From Betaproteobacteria bacterium (GTDB lineage: Bacteria; Pseudomonadota; Gammaproteobacteria; Burkholderiales; SG8-39): a stretch of DNA of 64,000 nt. The stretch's first letter is position 1, and each line of letters begins with the position of its first letter. The notes under the pieces were generated by a model. It did not search any database. It was given only the letters and a program-made list of their open reading frames with translations, and had not been told where the DNA came from. Below are positions 35,541-43,512 of the stretch, one piece after another. The position numbers and the translations under genes were made by a program. The stretch spans positions 5,044 to 69,043 of the forward strand of contig SHXF01000006.1 of NCBI GenBank assembly GCA_009693435.1, given 5' to 3'.

Positions 35541-35819
35541 GTGGCCAAATCCCCCACTGCCCCCGTCATTCTCGAAGTCGAGCACGTCACCACCTACCGT
35601 TATGCGCGGCCGGTGCGCTTCGGGCCGCACAAGCTCATGTTCCGGCCGCGACCGGGCCACGATCTGCGCGTGCTCGATGCCGCGGTGGAGGTCAGTCCCG
35701 GCGCCGATCTGGCCTGGATGCAGGATGTGTTCGACAACGCCGTCGCGCATGTGGCGCCGCGCGGCGCGCGTTGCATCGCGGAGATCGGTCCGGACCTCGC
35801 GCTACGAGAATCCCGCTAG
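35541..35819 (+). pseudogene. truncated transglutaminase-like protein, N-terminal domain only
   Basis: The 92 residues (GTG start) are the N-terminal beta-domain of bacterial transglutaminase-like proteins: EVEHVTTYRYARPVRFGPHKL, then RPRPGHDLRVLDAAVEVSPG and WMQDVFDNAVAHVAP. Complete members have about 290 residues with a Cys-His-Asp domain after this part. Here the frame ends abruptly (LALRESR) 27 bases before the convergent MFS gene, so the catalytic part has been lost, probably by a deletion that brought in the MFS gene. A free-standing function is unlikely. Confidence 0.8.
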
Positions 35820-35846
35820 TGCACCGGTGTGCGCGTCACCGGACCG

Positions 35847-37100
35847 TTACGCGGATCCGCTGCTTTTCTCTCCCGCCTCCCGATCCCGTCGCACCTCGCT
35901 CAGGCGCAGTCCGCGCAGGCGCGCCGAGCCCAGCCACATCGCGCCTATGACCGCGAGCCCGATGGCGCCGCACAGGGCCGATGCGCCGCGCGCGCCGGCA
36001 ATATCCAGCAGCATGCCGCTCAACAGTATGGCGGTCGAGATCACCGCCGGGTAGAGCTGGGTGAGTCCGGCGATGCGCCCGCGCATCGCATCGGGTGCGC
36101 TCATCTGCAGCATCGTCTGGTTGCTCGTTACCAGCACCATTTCCGCGGCGCCGCCCAGCGCGAGGAACGGCAACGCCCATGCGATGGAGGGACTTGCCGC
36201 GAGACCGAGCAGGCTCATTGCCAGCGCGACGATGGACACGGCGTGGATCAGCCCGTGACGGTCGGCGCGCCCCATCAGCGAGGACGCAACGCCACCGGCG
36301 ATGCCGCCGACGCCGAGCCCGGTGAGCATGATGCCCAGGCCTTCGGGGCCGGACCCGAACACGTCCTTGGCGAATGCCGGCATCAGCGCGCCGGAGGCCG
36401 GCCCCATCATGAAGAAGCCGACGATGCCTGTCGTGAACAGCAATCGCGTGGTGCGATCGCGCGCCGCGTAGCGAAATCCTTCGACCAGGTCCTTCCACGC
36501 GGACACCTTGTGCGCGTGGGTGCGCGGCGGAAAGCGTATCAGCAGCACCATGCCCCCGGCCATCAGGTAGATGACGCCCTGGATCATGAAGTTGCCCGCA
36601 GCGCCGAACCACACCAGCAGGTAGCCGGCGCAGGCCGGCCCGATGATGCGGGCGATCGAAAAGCTGAAGGTGTTGATCGCCACCGCCTGCAGCGCCAGCC
36701 TGGGCGGGACCACGTCCAGCACCGTGGTCATGCGCGCCGGGCGGTCGAGGATGTTGGACACGCCGGCCGCGAACATGAAGGCGAACAGATGCCAGGTCTC
36801 GAGCACGCCAAAGGCAAGCGCGGCGCCGATAATGAACGAGGCCGCCGCCGCGAGCACCTGGCTCGACAGCAGCAGCACGCGGCGGTTGTAGCGGTCGGCG
36901 AGCACGCCTGCGATGGGCGCGAGCAACACCACGGGGATGGCCCGCGATCCGAGCACCGCGCCCAGCAGCGTGCCCGAGCCGGTGAGGTCGTACACCACCC
37001 AGCCGAGGGTGGCATGCTGGATCCACTGGCACAGGTGCGAGCAGAACGACCCGAACCACAGCCAGCGGAAATTGCCGATCGCGAGGACCGAGTCCTTCAC
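35847..37100 (-). CDS. MFS transporter, enterobactin exporter (EntS)-like group
   Basis: The protein has 417 residues with about 12 membrane segments. GSGTLLGAVLGSRAIPVVLL with the following GVLADRYNRR is the conserved loop 2-3 of the major facilitator superfamily, and SNQTMLQMSAPDAMRGRIAG is typical of the EntS/macrolide-efflux group. It probably exports a small compound. The start is a GTG at 37100 without a good ribosome binding site, directly next to a Bug gene remnant, so the original upstream part may have been replaced. The 3' end lies next to the truncated transglutaminase gene. Confidence 0.82.
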   Translation of the reverse strand: MKDSVLAIGNFRWLWFGSFCSHLCQWIQHATLGWVVYDLTGSGTLLGAVLGSRAIPVVLLAPIAGVLADRYNRRVLLLSSQVLAAAASFIIGAALAFGVLETWHLFAFMFAAGVSNILDRPARMTTVLDVVPPRLALQAVAINTFSFSIARIIGPACAGYLLVWFGAAGNFMIQGVIYLMAGGMVLLIRFPPRTHAHKVSAWKDLVEGFRYAARDRTTRLLFTTGIVGFFMMGPASGALMPAFAKDVFGSGPEGLGIMLTGLGVGGIAGGVASSLMGRADRHGLIHAVSIVALAMSLLGLAASPSIAWALPFLALGGAAEMVLVTSNQTMLQMSAPDAMRGRIAGLTQLYPAVISTAILLSGMLLDIAGARGASALCGAIGLAVIGAMWLGSARLRGLRLSEVRRDREAGEKSSGSA

Positions 37101-37119
37101 AAAGCAGCAGCGCGGCGCA

Positions 37120-37225
37120 TCACTCGGGCTTGATCCCGGCGTCCCTGGCTACCTTGGTGCACTGCGCGGGCCCGCTCTTCATAATGTCCGTGAACTGTGC
37201 GGATGTGGAGGTGAGAGGACCGAAT
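37120..37225 (-). pseudogene. 3' remnant of a Bug receptor gene
   Basis: On the minus strand the frame encodes GPLTSTSAQFTDIMKSGPAQ, then CTKVARDAGIKPE and a stop, the typical last residues of a Bug receptor. Nothing upstream belongs to the family. The same stretch, about 80 percent identical, is present at 38052-38150, so the two are copies of one gene end on either side of the HigBA module. Confidence 0.75.
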
Positions 37226-37251
37226 CCCGCAACGAGATGTACCAGTGCGGC

Positions 37252-37290
37252 TTGAATTCGTCCGCATTGAATTCGTCCGCATTGAATTCG
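37252..37290 (+). repeat. 15-bp tandem repeat after higA
   Basis: TTGAATTCGTCCGCA is repeated at 37252-37266 and 37267-37281 with a partial third copy, ending two bases before the end of higA. It lies between the Bug remnant and the antitoxin gene. Confidence 0.8.
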
Positions 37291-37292
37291 TT

Positions 37293-37604
37293 TCAGGCCG
37301 CCATCGGCTCGATGTCCTTCGCAATCTTCGCCGCGATAGTCCTTTCCGCGATCTTCAGATCATAGGCGGTCTGCAGGTTCAGCCAGGTCTGAACGTCGCC
37401 GCCAAAGTATCGAACCAGCCGCATTGCCGTGTCTATGGTGACGCCGCGGCGTTCCAGGACGACGTCATTGACTCGGGACGCGGGGACCCGCAACGCTTTT
37501 GCAAGCGCGTTGGCGCTTATGCCCAGGGGTTTGAGGTAGTCCTCCCGCAGAACTTCTCCGGGATGTATCGGGCGCATGCCGTTTTTCGGGGCTCGTATGC
37601 TCAT
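37293..37604 (-). CDS. higA: HigA-family antitoxin (XRE)
   Basis: The protein has 103 residues: MRPIHPGEVLREDYLKPLGI, ANALAKALRVPASRVNDVV and RLVRYFGGDVQTWLNLQ are the standard HigA helix-turn-helix. GAGAGG lies five bases ahead of the ATG. It should bind the toxin and repress the operon at the inverted repeat 37900-37916. The toxin gene comes first, the usual order for higBA. Confidence 0.9.
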   Translation of the reverse strand: MSIRAPKNGMRPIHPGEVLREDYLKPLGISANALAKALRVPASRVNDVVLERRGVTIDTAMRLVRYFGGDVQTWLNLQTAYDLKIAERTIAAKIAKDIEPMAA

Positions 37605-37613
37605 GGTCGCCTC

Positions 37614-37892
37614 TCAGTGGTAATCGACAATTTCAACATTCAGGACGCCGTCGCTTTCCCACACGAAGCATAAGCGCCATGGATCATTGATCCGGATGCA
37701 GTGCTGTCCGCGTCTGTCTCCCTTCAACTGCTCAAGACGGTTTCCGGGAGGAGCACGGAGCGATTGAAGCGTTGCCGCACTGTCGATCTGCTGCAACTTT
37801 CGTGTTGCGATCGCGGCGATGCCTGCAAATCGGGCAACACGCTCTCCCGCGAACATGGTGGCCGTGTCGCGGCAGCGGAACGTCTTGATCAT
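37614..37892 (-). CDS. higB: HigB-family toxin (RelE fold)
   Basis: The protein has 92 residues (MIKTFRCRDTATMFAGERV). RKLQQIDSAATLQSLRAPPG, GNRLEQLKGDRRGQHCIRIN and WRLCFVWESDGVLNVEIVDYH are typical of HigB-1, a ribosome-dependent mRNA interferase. higA starts nine bases after its stop. The module is complete and should be functional. Confidence 0.9.
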   Translation of the reverse strand: MIKTFRCRDTATMFAGERVARFAGIAAIATRKLQQIDSAATLQSLRAPPGNRLEQLKGDRRGQHCIRINDPWRLCFVWESDGVLNVEIVDYH

Positions 37893-38051
37893 TCGGTTAC
37901 GATATACCGTTTATCGCTAAACAGCAAGATCGGGCCCGACGCCGGCTGCGATTCAAGCTGATGTGCCGTCAGCCGACGAGCGGTGGCACCATCATTTCCG
38001 CAGAGCGCTGCCGCAGGGCGCAGCTTCAATACACCGCAGCAGCGCGGCGCA
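37893..38051. other. intergenic stretch between higB and the Bug pseudogene
   Basis: It holds the higBA operator and, from 38036, the start of the direct repeat shared with 37104-37218 (GCAGCAGCGCGGCGCATCAC). No gene is seen. Confidence 0.5.
37900..37916. promoter_or_regulatory. operator-like inverted repeat upstream of higB
   Basis: CGATA (37900-37904) and TATCG (37912-37916) form an inverted repeat with 7 bases between, just ahead of the higB start at 37892. It overlaps a TATATC-like -10 on the minus strand, as expected for autorepression by HigA. Confidence 0.55.
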
Positions 38052-38383
38052 TCACTCGGGCTTGATCCCGGCGTCCCTGGCGACCTTGGCCCATAGCGCG
38101 AGTTCGTTCTTCATCATGTCCATGAACTGCGCGGGTGTGGAGGTGAGCGGATCGAATCCCAGCGGCGTGAACTTCTCGCGAACGAGGGCGGCATCGCCGA
38201 CGATGGCGCCAGGTAATCGTTGCCGCCACCCGGCGGGACCGGCACGATGATGCGGATCGGACGGTTCGGCCAGGCGCTGCCCTGCGCTTGCGCCATGGCG
38301 GGCAGGAGCGTCGATTGCAGGGCCGCGAGCAGAAGGACGGCCGTGACTGCGCTGCGCGAGGTAGAACAATGCAGGAATGTCAT
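38052..38383 (-). pseudogene. Bug receptor gene with an internal deletion
   Basis: The 5' end is intact: a signal peptide, then AWPNRPIRIIVPVPPGGGND and YLA. At about 38205 the frame jumps to the last 45 codons (ALVREKFTPLGFDPLTSTPA to ARDAGIKPE) in another frame. About 650 bases of the middle are missing and the join shifts the frame, so no working receptor can be made. The start at 38383 follows the D-aminoacylase-like gene on the same strand. Confidence 0.85.
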
Positions 38384-38478
38384 GCGCGAGCCCTCTCTTG
38401 AGCGTGGCGAATGTGCGTGGTAGCTGCGGTCTGACGGCGCGGGTCTGGCCCGGGTCTGGCGCAGGGTGGCCGCTGCGA

Positions 38479-40164
38479 TCAGGCGGCGAACTCGCGCAGC
38501 ACGCGGCCCGGCGCCGACGCATGCTCGACGTAGTTGTTGCCGTCGAACACCTGCACGCCATTCACCCACACACCGGCGAGGCCCACAGGATCGCAGATGA
38601 CGCGGGTGCCGCCACCGGGCAGGTCGGCGGCGCGGCGCTTGGGCGCCACCGCCACCGTGTCCGGATCGAACAGCATCAGGTCGGCATGCGCGCCCGGCGC
38701 GATTCGACCGCGCCCGGGAATGCGGAACAGGTCGGCGGGCACGCTGGTGAGCCGGCGCACCGCCTCGCCCAGATCGTAGATGTGCCTCGTGCGCACCCAG
38801 TGGCCAAGCAGATGCAGGCCGAAGCCGGCGTTGCACATGAAATCGATGTGCGCGCCGGCATCGGAGGCCGACACCAGTCCCGCGTCGTGGCGCAGCAGCT
38901 TTGCCACCTCGTCCTCGTCGCCGTTGGTCGAATAGGAAGTGAACAGGGTCGCGAGGTCTTCGGCCAGGGCGATGTCGAACAGCGCATCGACCGGCGCGCA
39001 GCCCATGCGCGCGGCAATTGCATCGAGGCGCATGCCGTCGAATTCCGCGTAGCGCGCGCTGCCCGGGCGCGACAATTCGAGTTCCCGCCAGTCGCCCTGG
39101 AACGGCATGTTGGGCGTGGGTTGTTCCAGCGCGGCGACGAAGCGGCGGCGGAACGCCGGATCGGCAAACCCTTGTTTGAGCGCCTCACGCGACACGTTGC
39201 GCAACGGGTCCCAGGCCGGATTGCTGTAGAAGGGGAAGGCGTTGTCCAGGGTGAATTCGAGGGCGAGCGGCAGGTCCGAGACCAGCGGCACCACTTCCAG
39301 CCCCTCGGCCCTGGCCGTGCTGCCGCCGTCGAGATACTCGAGCGCCTTGCCCGCATGGGTCGACATGTAGAGCGCCGCGTTGAACACCACCGGCCGGCCG
39401 GTGGCTTTCGCGATGCGCGCGAAATCGCTGTTTGTCTGCTGCTGCCCCACCGTGCCCCACACGCCGCGTCCGGACTGGCGCAGCGCCTCTCCCAGCGCCG
39501 CCATCTCGCGCTCGTCGGCGAGGCGCGAGGGCACGGGCAGGCCGCGCGCGCCGCTGTGGTTGCGCGACATCGAGGTGGCGAAGCCGATCGCGCCCGCCGC
39601 CATCGCCTCGCCCACCAGCGCCTGCATCGCGGCGATTTCGGCATCGGTGGCGGCGCGTGTTGCGGCGTCCTCGCCCATCACCGCGAGCCGTATCGGGGTG
39701 TGCCCGGCGAACACCGCCACGTTGGGATAGCAGCCGTTGCGTTCGATCTGCGCAAGGTAGCCGGCAAAGGATTCGAATTCCCAGCGCATGCCTTTGCGCA
39801 GCACATTGAGGTCCATTCCCTCGACGACCGCGAGGTTTTCCATCATCAGTTCGCGATGCGCCGGCGCGCAGGGCGCGATGCCGAAACCGCAGTTGCCCAT
39901 CACCACCGTGGTGACGCCTAGCGCGGGCGAGGGCGAAGCCAGCCGGTCCCAGGTGATCTGCGCGTCGTAGTGGGTGTGCGTGTCGATGATGCCGGGCGCG
40001 AGGGCGAGGCCCGCGGCGTCGATGCTTTGCGCGCTGCTGCCCGCAAGCCGCGGGCCGACTGCGGCGATGCGGCCTGACTTCACCGCCACGTCCGCGCTGA
40101 AACCGGGGCCGCCTTCGCCGTCGTAAATCGTGGCGTTGCGTATCGTCAGATCGAAGTTGCTCAT
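38479..40164 (-). CDS. N-acyl-D-amino-acid deacylase-like amidohydrolase
   Basis: The protein has 561 residues. LALAPGIIDTHTHYDAQITW carries the HxH metal site of the amidohydrolase barrel, MGNCGFGIAPCAPAHRELMM the Cys/Glu region of D-aminoacylases, and SDAGAHIDFMCNAGFGLHLL the late Asp. The N-terminal small barrel (DLTIRNATIYDGEGGPG) is typical. It should hydrolyse N-acyl bonds of D-amino acids or similar amides. Its start lies four bases after the end of a Bug gene, so uptake and hydrolysis are coupled in one operon with the thiamine-diphosphate enzyme. Confidence 0.86.
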   Translation of the reverse strand: MSNFDLTIRNATIYDGEGGPGFSADVAVKSGRIAAVGPRLAGSSAQSIDAAGLALAPGIIDTHTHYDAQITWDRLASPSPALGVTTVVMGNCGFGIAPCAPAHRELMMENLAVVEGMDLNVLRKGMRWEFESFAGYLAQIERNGCYPNVAVFAGHTPIRLAVMGEDAATRAATDAEIAAMQALVGEAMAAGAIGFATSMSRNHSGARGLPVPSRLADEREMAALGEALRQSGRGVWGTVGQQQTNSDFARIAKATGRPVVFNAALYMSTHAGKALEYLDGGSTARAEGLEVVPLVSDLPLALEFTLDNAFPFYSNPAWDPLRNVSREALKQGFADPAFRRRFVAALEQPTPNMPFQGDWRELELSRPGSARYAEFDGMRLDAIAARMGCAPVDALFDIALAEDLATLFTSYSTNGDEDEVAKLLRHDAGLVSASDAGAHIDFMCNAGFGLHLLGHWVRTRHIYDLGEAVRRLTSVPADLFRIPGRGRIAPGAHADLMLFDPDTVAVAPKRRAADLPGGGTRVICDPVGLAGVWVNGVQVFDGNNYVEHASAPGRVLREFAA

Positions 40165-40168
40165 GGCA

Positions 40169-41161
40169 TCACTCCGCGCGCATGCCGGACGCCTTCACCA
40201 CCCGCGCCCATTTTTCGATGTCGGATGCGATGCGCTGGGCAAGTACCTCCGGGCTGCTGCCGATGATGTCGAACGCCTGTGCCGCAAGCCGCGCGCGCAC
40301 CTCGGGTTGCGCCAGCAGCCGCACCACTTCGCTGTTGAGTCTTGCGATGATGTCGCGCGGCGTGCCCGCGGGCGCGAGCAGGCCATTCCAGGAAATGGCC
40401 TCGTAATCGGCAATGCCGGCTTCCTGCATGGTGGGCACCTCGGGCGCGATCGGCGAGCGGGAGGTCGAGCTGACCGCAAGCGCCTTCAGCTTGCCCGACT
40501 TGGCATGGACGAGCGACAGCGGGCTGTCGAACTGGAAGGCGACGTCGCCGTTGATCAACGCGGCGGTGGCCTGCGGCCCACCCTTGAATGGAATGTGCTG
40601 CGCCGAGATGCCGGTGGAAAGTTTGAACAGTTCGCCGGCGAGGTGCGGCCCGGTGCCATTGCCCGAGGAGGCCATGTTGAGCTGCCCGGGCCGCGCCTTG
40701 GCCAGCGCCACCAGCTCGGTGACGCTCGCCACCGGTAGCGACGCGGTGACCAGTAGCACGAAGGGCAGCGAATTGACCATGCTGATGGGCGCAAAGTCCT
40801 TGATCGGATCGAACGGCAGCTTCGCCATCAGCGACGGATTCACCACGTGCGGCGTGGTGACCAGCACCAGCGTGTAGCCATCGGGCGGCGATTTCGCGGC
40901 GATGTCGGTGCCGATGGAATGGCCGGCGCCGGGCCGGTTGTCCACCAGCACCTGCTGGCCCAGTGCCGGCGCGAGACGCTCGGCGAGCACCCGGCCCGCA
41001 AAATCGGTAGGCCCTCCCGGCACGGTAGGAACGATGATGCGGATCGGCTTCGCCGGCCAGGCCTGCGCCAGCGCCTGCGCGGCAGGCTGCAATAGCGCCA
41101 GCGGCAGGACGAGAAACGGCAAACTCCAGGCGCGGCGGGTGGTGACGGACGACAAGCTCAT
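40169..41161 (-). CDS. Bug-family TTT periplasmic receptor 2
   Basis: The protein has 330 residues from the ATG at 41161 (MSLSSVTTRRAWSLPFLVLP). After a signal peptide ending ALAQ the Bug start WPAKPIRIIVPTVPGGPTD is clear, followed by VDNRPGAGHSIGTDIAAKSP and IPFKGGPQATAALINGDVAF. A long frame upstream of 41161 is made only of tandem repeat DNA and is not coding. It is the last of three Bug genes in the operon headed by the thiamine-diphosphate enzyme. Ligand not known. Confidence 0.87.
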   Translation of the reverse strand: MSLSSVTTRRAWSLPFLVLPLALLQPAAQALAQAWPAKPIRIIVPTVPGGPTDFAGRVLAERLAPALGQQVLVDNRPGAGHSIGTDIAAKSPPDGYTLVLVTTPHVVNPSLMAKLPFDPIKDFAPISMVNSLPFVLLVTASLPVASVTELVALAKARPGQLNMASSGNGTGPHLAGELFKLSTGISAQHIPFKGGPQATAALINGDVAFQFDSPLSLVHAKSGKLKALAVSSTSRSPIAPEVPTMQEAGIADYEAISWNGLLAPAGTPRDIIARLNSEVVRLLAQPEVRARLAAQAFDIIGSSPEVLAQRIASDIEKWARVVKASGMRAE

Positions 41162-41179
41162 CGGGGCATCTCCATAATC

Positions 41180-41293
41180 GAACGCTAACTCCGAACTCCG
41201 AACGCGAACTCCGAACGCGAACTCCGAACGCGAACTCCGAACGCGAACTCGAACGCGAACTCCGAACTCGAACTCCGAACGCGAACTCGAACG
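41180..41293 (-). repeat. 13-bp tandem repeat in front of Bug receptor 2
   Basis: GAACTCCGAACGC and shortened forms (GAACTCGAACGC) are repeated about eight times over 114 bases, filling most of the gap between two Bug genes. It lies 19 bases upstream of the start codon, in the leader of the gene, and could affect ribosome access. Its copy number is likely to vary. Confidence 0.85.
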
Positions 41294-41338
41294 ACATTTC
41301 GCACGCCGCTTCCATCGCGGTGTGCCGCGCAAGCACCG

Positions 41339-42337
41339 CTATTCCGGCTTGATGCCCGCGTCCCGGGTGATTTTCGCGTACTTCACCAGGTCCGCCTTCA
41401 TCACCTCCTGAAACTGTTCCGGGGTGGAGCCGATCGGGGACAGTCCGATCGGGTTGAGCTTCTCCCGCACGATCTGGGGGTCGCGCATCACGCGGTTCAG
41501 TTCGGTGTTGAGACGCTCGACGATGGGGCGCGGCGTGCCGGCCGGCGCGAGCACGCCCAGCCAGATGTCGATGTTATAGCCGGGCAGTCCCACCTCGGCC
41601 ATGGTCGGCACATCCGGCAGCAGCGATACGCGCGCCGCGGTGGCGACCGCAAGCGCGCGCAGCTTGCCCGACTTGTAATGCGGCAGCAGCGAGTTCACCG
41701 CGGCAATGGAGAACACCACCTCGCTTGCGAGCAGCGCCGGCACCAGAAACGCGGCCCCCTTGTAGGGCACGTGGGTGACATCGATGCCGGTCATGCTCTT
41801 TAACAGTTCCACCGCGAGGTGATGCGGCGTGCCGATGCCGGAGGTGCCGAAGGGCGAGCCGGGTTTGGCCTTCAGGAAGCCGAGCAGCTCATTCACGTTG
41901 TTCACCGGCAGGCTCGAATTGACGGTCAGCACGAACGGCAGGGTCGCCGCCAGCGATACCGCCTCGAAATCCTTGATCGGATCGTAGGGCAGCTTGGCGA
42001 AAAAGCTGACATTGACCACGTGGGTGTTGGACGACAGCAGGATGGTATAGCCGTCCGCGGGTTGTTTCGCGACATACTCGGTGCCGATGTTGCCCCCGAC
42101 GCCGGGCCTGTTTTCCACCACCACCGGCTGCTTCAGGCTTACCTGAAGGCGCTCGGCGAACAGGCGCGCGAGGATGTCGTTGGAGCCGCCGGGGGGCAGC
42201 GGGACGATGAAGCGGATCGGCCGGCTGGGCCAGGATTGCGCCTGGGCACTGGCGCACAGCGGAACACACTGCGCCACCACCGAGAGCAGCGCGGCGGCAA
42301 AGAAACTGCGGGTTCCGGGTCGCTGCAGGTATCTCAT
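41339..42337 (-). CDS. Bug-family TTT periplasmic receptor 3
   Basis: The protein has 332 residues. Signal peptide to ASAQAQS, then WPSRPIRFIVPLPPGGSNDI, VENRPGVGGNIGTEYVAKQP, LLSSNTHVVNVSFFAKLPYD and VPYKGAAFLVPALLASEVVF. It is strikingly similar to receptor 4 next to it (same LSSNTHV and GTPHHLAVELLKSMTG phrases), so the two come from a tandem duplication. Co-transcription with the amidohydrolase and the thiamine-diphosphate enzyme suggests that ligands are related acids. Confidence 0.88.
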   Translation of the reverse strand: MRYLQRPGTRSFFAAALLSVVAQCVPLCASAQAQSWPSRPIRFIVPLPPGGSNDILARLFAERLQVSLKQPVVVENRPGVGGNIGTEYVAKQPADGYTILLSSNTHVVNVSFFAKLPYDPIKDFEAVSLAATLPFVLTVNSSLPVNNVNELLGFLKAKPGSPFGTSGIGTPHHLAVELLKSMTGIDVTHVPYKGAAFLVPALLASEVVFSIAAVNSLLPHYKSGKLRALAVATAARVSLLPDVPTMAEVGLPGYNIDIWLGVLAPAGTPRPIVERLNTELNRVMRDPQIVREKLNPIGLSPIGSTPEQFQEVMKADLVKYAKITRDAGIKPE

Positions 42338-42454
42338 CTGCTTGCCCCATCGCTTATCGTTACGAAGCTGTCGTCGAATGCACCCCTTTCCTCTCGAGAG
42401 AGGGGGCAGGGGTGAGGGAAACGGGCGAGCAAAATGCCACGATCCGCCACACTC

Positions 42455-43435
42455 CTATTCCGGCTTGATGCCCGCGTCCTTGGCGATTTTCGCGTACTTC
42501 ACCAGATCGGCCTTCATCACGTTCATGTACTGCTCGGGCGTGGTGCCCACGGGCGCGAGACCGATCGGATTGAGGCGATCCTTGACGATCTGCGGATCGC
42601 GCACCACCTTGTTGATCTCGGCGTTGAGCCGGTCGATGATGGGCCGCGGCGTGCCGGCGGGCGCGAGCACGCCGAACCAGATCTCGAGCGCGTAGCCCGG
42701 CAGCGGACCGGCTTCGGCGATGGTCGGCACATCGGGCAGCATCGAGCTGCGCTCGGCGCCGGCAACCGCGATCGGCCGCAGCTTGCCTGATTTGAAATGC
42801 GGCACCAGCGTGTTCATCGACGCGATGGAGAAGGTGACCTCGTTGGCCAGCAACGCGGGCACCAGAAAGGCGGCGCCCTTGTAGGGCACGAAGGTGAGGT
42901 TGGTGCCCGTCATGCTTTTCAGCAGTTCCGAGCCCAGGTGATGGGGTGTGCCGATGCCCGAGGTGCCGACGGTGGTGCCGGGATTCGCCTTCAGATAGGC
43001 GATGAACTCGCGCATGTCCTTCGCCGGCATGCTGGCATGCACCGTCAGCACGAACGGGATGGTCGCCACCAGGGAAATCGTCTCGAAATCCTTGATCGGA
43101 TCGTACGGCAGTCTGGCGAAAAAACTGGCGTTGATGACGTGGGTGTTCGAGGACAGTAGGATGGTGTAGCCGTCCGCGGGCTGCTTCGCCACCCACTCGG
43201 TGCCGATGTTGCCGCCCACGCCGGGCTTGTTCTCCACTACCACCGCTTGTCCCAGGCCGGCCTGCATGCGCTCGGCGAAGAGGCGTCCCAGCACGTCGTT
43301 GGCGCCGCCCGGAGGCAGCGGCACGATGAAGCGGATCGGCCGGTTTGGATACGCTTGCGCCCAGGATTGCGATGCGGGGAGGGCGATGGCGGCAAGCGCC
43401 GCCAGGGCTAACGTCAGTATGGGACGGCGCAACAT
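42455..43435 (-). CDS. Bug-family TTT periplasmic receptor 4
   Basis: The protein has 326 residues from the ATG at 43435, which has GGAGGAG close ahead; the open frame that continues upstream lies inside the thiamine-diphosphate gene and is a shadow. Signal peptide ends SWAQ, then YPNRPIRFIVPLPPGGANDV, VENKPGVGGNIGTEWVAKQP and VPYKGAAFLVPALLANEVTF. Sister of receptor 3. It starts 77 bases after the stop of the thiamine-diphosphate enzyme gene. Confidence 0.88.
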   Translation of the reverse strand: MLRRPILTLALAALAAIALPASQSWAQAYPNRPIRFIVPLPPGGANDVLGRLFAERMQAGLGQAVVVENKPGVGGNIGTEWVAKQPADGYTILLSSNTHVINASFFARLPYDPIKDFETISLVATIPFVLTVHASMPAKDMREFIAYLKANPGTTVGTSGIGTPHHLGSELLKSMTGTNLTFVPYKGAAFLVPALLANEVTFSIASMNTLVPHFKSGKLRPIAVAGAERSSMLPDVPTIAEAGPLPGYALEIWFGVLAPAGTPRPIIDRLNAEINKVVRDPQIVKDRLNPIGLAPVGTTPEQYMNVMKADLVKYAKIAKDAGIKPE

Positions 43436-43512
43436 GAACTCCTCCTGGCAGCGAATGCGGATACGGGACAGCGCCTGCCCGAACCGGGAGGGCGCTGCGC
43501 CACGTTCTGTTT

